Source: Sulfurimonas sp.
GTDB taxonomy: Bacteria > Campylobacterota > Campylobacteria > Campylobacterales > Sulfurimonadaceae
Assembly (NCBI RefSeq): GCF_023229105.1
Contig: NZ_JALNZY010000001.1
Span: forward strand, 15,669-79,668
Length of the DNA stretch: 64,000 nt
Direction of reading: 5' to 3'
Shown: piece by piece, positions 62,779 through 64,000 of the stretch
How the letters are laid out: every line of letters begins with the position of its first letter
How positions within the stretch are numbered: the stretch's first letter is position 1
Program-made: the position numbers and the translations under genes
The notes under the pieces: generated by a model
What the model was told of the DNA's origin: nothing
Database searches by the model: none
What the model saw: the letters and a program-made list of their open reading frames with translations, nothing else

Positions 62779-63291
62779 ATGACACAGAGAATTACTGAAT
62801 TTATAAATAAACTTATAACTTATGACTATATTCTCTTTGGCTCCTTGCTTTTTGTTTTTATCTTATTTATAATCCTTGGTATACTTCTTAGAAACAGAGT
62901 TGCTCTTGCTCTATTTTTTATTTTATTTGCATTTATCGAACTTCTTGTCGGTTCAACTTACGGATATATTAAAATGCATGAGTGGCTTTTTAAAAATGAA
63001 ACTTCAATAATAAGTCAAAAAAAGTTAAACTTTACACAAGCGGTTGTTGTTTATGGGGTGGTAAAAAATAGCTCAGATAGAGATTTTTCAAGTTGTAAAA
63101 TAACTGCTAAAACCTATAAGATAAGCTCAAATAAGCTAAAAGATGCTATTTTAAAATTTAAACCGCTGAATAAGATGTCGATTATTGAAGAGGATATCGC
63201 AAAAGGGCAGGAGAGAGAAGTTAAAATTATTATAGAACCTTTTACCTATGGCGGGGACTATAATGTTACGTTAGGAGCAGATTGCAGGTGA
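62779..63291 (+). CDS. DUF2393 membrane protein (1)
   Basis: 170 residues: two membrane helices (~18-36 and ~42-62), then a periplasmic beta domain with 'VVYGVVKNSSDRDFSSCKI' and a Cys pair (~101 and 169). Similar in plan to the next gene; DUF2393 pairs downstream of hisI are common in Campylobacterota. Function not known. The 10-base overlap with the next gene implies a joint complex. Confidence 0.7.
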   Translation: MTQRITEFINKLITYDYILFGSLLFVFILFIILGILLRNRVALALFFILFAFIELLVGSTYGYIKMHEWLFKNETSIISQKKLNFTQAVVVYGVVKNSSDRDFSSCKITAKTYKISSNKLKDAILKFKPLNKMSIIEEDIAKGQEREVKIIIEPFTYGGDYNVTLGADCR

Positions 63292-63839
63292 TTACACTAT
63301 TTAACGCGTGGCACTACGGAATTGTAGTTGTTGCATTTATTATTTTACTAGGCGGCATACTATTGGCTTTTAGGGAAAATAACCCTAAAATTAAGAGACA
63401 AATAATCTTTTTATTTTTTATTTTATTTGCTGTTATAGCTGGATTTGGCATATTTGCAGTAGATAAATATACAAAAGTGGCAAAACTCTACAAATTAGAA
63501 AACAAAAGAAACCTTAGTACAGAAGAGATAATGTACAGCGGGATAGTGAAAAACGAAGGAAAGTATGAAATCGGGGAAGTTATTTTTGAGATAAAACTTG
63601 TAAACAAAGGACATGTCAGTGGCAATGTAAAGAGCGGTTCATATTTTAAGCCAAGCAATTTTTTTGACTTTTTTTCAGGAGGGAGCTTTAGCGATAGAAG
63701 TAAACCCCAACAAGTCATACATGAGTTTGTAGTAGCTAAAAATTTAAAACCCGGAGAGTCCCAAAGGTTTAGAGTATATTTTGAATATCCTCCTTATTTT
63801 AGCAGCGTTTCTCACTTCTCAAAACTTTATGTTCACTAA
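63282..63839 (+). CDS. DUF2393 membrane protein (2)
   Basis: 185 residues: two membrane helices (~12-29 and ~42-62) and a beta domain with 'MYSGIVKNEGKYEIGEVIFEIKL' like strands (FxxGxVxNxG pattern as in its neighbour) followed by 'LKPGESQRFRVYFEYPPYF'. It is the second member of the pair. Its stop overlaps the stop of the convergent gene at the window edge, so the two transcripts must interfere or share a terminator. Confidence 0.7.
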   Translation: MQVITLFNAWHYGIVVVAFIILLGGILLAFRENNPKIKRQIIFLFFILFAVIAGFGIFAVDKYTKVAKLYKLENKRNLSTEEIMYSGIVKNEGKYEIGEVIFEIKLVNKGHVSGNVKSGSYFKPSNFFDFFSGGSFSDRSKPQQVIHEFVVAKNLKPGESQRFRVYFEYPPYFSSVSHFSKLYVH

Positions 63840-64000
63840 TATTTAATGCCTAGAGGTTTGAGTGCTTTGTTAATTTTTTTGATTTGAGTGTTTTTATCTC
63901 TGCACCACTCGGGAGATAAAAGAGAGTCGTCATCTATTCCTGCTGTTACTCTTTGAACAGATACATGCTTTGGCTTCATTTTTATCGCTTCTACTAAAAT
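63836..64000 (-). CDS. TIGR01212-type radical SAM protein (C-terminal part)
   Basis: Fifty-four codons plus stop run off the right edge on the minus strand. The visible end 'ILVEAIKMKPKHVSVQRVTA' and 'DDSLLSPEWCRDKNTQIKKI' matches the C-terminus of YhcC/TIGR01212 radical SAM proteins, where 'VIQRxTxD...LLxPEWxxxK' is typical. The catalytic CxxxCxxC part lies outside the window, so the call rests on this tail alone. Confidence 0.6.
   Translation of the reverse strand: MLVEAIKMKPKHVSVQRVTAGIDDDSLLSPEWCRDKNTQIKKINKALKPLGIKY

Noticed and set aside
1..64000. CRISPR arrays, insertion sequences, prophage genes, tRNA or rRNA genes.
   Set aside because: I saw no regularly spaced repeats, no transposase or integrase motifs and no cloverleaf or rRNA-like stretch by eye. 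A covariance-model scan would be needed to exclude small RNAs.

Overview
The window is AT-rich DNA of the Sulfurimonas type (Campylobacterota, formerly Epsilonproteobacteria). The lineage call rests on gene content: a fused CcsB-CcsA cytochrome c synthase of about 1050 residues, a glutamine synthetase with Phe in place of the adenylylated Tyr (as I remember for Helicobacter), a paired DUF2393 module, and strong TATAAT -10 boxes with weak -35 regions. I saw no tRNA, rRNA, CRISPR array, transposase or phage gene.

Layout. 0-12.7 kb is core metabolism: an rsmI tail, an rRNA methylase, a RodZ-like protein, an aminotransferase with homoserine dehydrogenase, a universal stress protein, a PII-like/CBS/DUF1538 membrane module, an orphan Cys-type formate dehydrogenase catalytic subunit, YraN, a thioredoxin-like protein and an aldehyde dehydrogenase. 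13.0-28.0 kb is cytochrome cluster 1. 28.0-30.4 kb is a minus-strand island with a lipoprotein, a diheme cytochrome and a Sel1-repeat protein. 30.6-35.3 kb is cytochrome cluster 2. 35.4-44.3 kb returns to housekeeping (alaS, maf, a GGDEF protein, bioF, an ABC ATPase, PBP1A, a cytochrome c'-like protein). 44.5-49.5 kb is a LolA-like/two FtsX-type permeases/ATPase/outer-membrane protein cassette. 49.6-64 kb holds leuA, glnA, ppk2, a full phosphate regulon (pstS, pstCAB, phoU, a porin), ilvE, an SPFH protein, hisIE, two DUF2393 proteins and the end of a radical SAM gene.

The most interesting system is the pair of cytochrome clusters. Together they carry 70 recognisable c-heme sites (36 in cluster 1, 34 in cluster 2). 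Cluster 1 has a small tetraheme protein whose size and heme/His pattern match the OmcE family of filament-forming cytochromes of Geobacter. It has its own upstream region and is followed by a hairpin and a new promoter. Then come an NHL beta-propeller lipoprotein, a parvulin prolyl isomerase, a 593-residue beta-barrel, a second NHL protein, an 11-heme protein with an OmcE-like N-terminus, and a dedicated cytochrome c synthase. Cluster 2 begins with a NapC/NirT quinol dehydrogenase and holds paralogues of the 12-heme and 8-heme proteins of cluster 1. My reading is a complete route from the quinone pool through periplasmic multiheme carriers and an outer-membrane conduit to an extracellular cytochrome filament. 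A 17-base direct-repeat motif lies upstream of both clusters and may co-regulate them.

Two smaller results: three promoters of the phosphate region share an identical layout (two GTAA half-sites 11 bases apart, then 10 bases, then the -10 box), and ppk2 lies between two partial copies of a glnA/phoU junction, which looks like an insertion or duplication scar.
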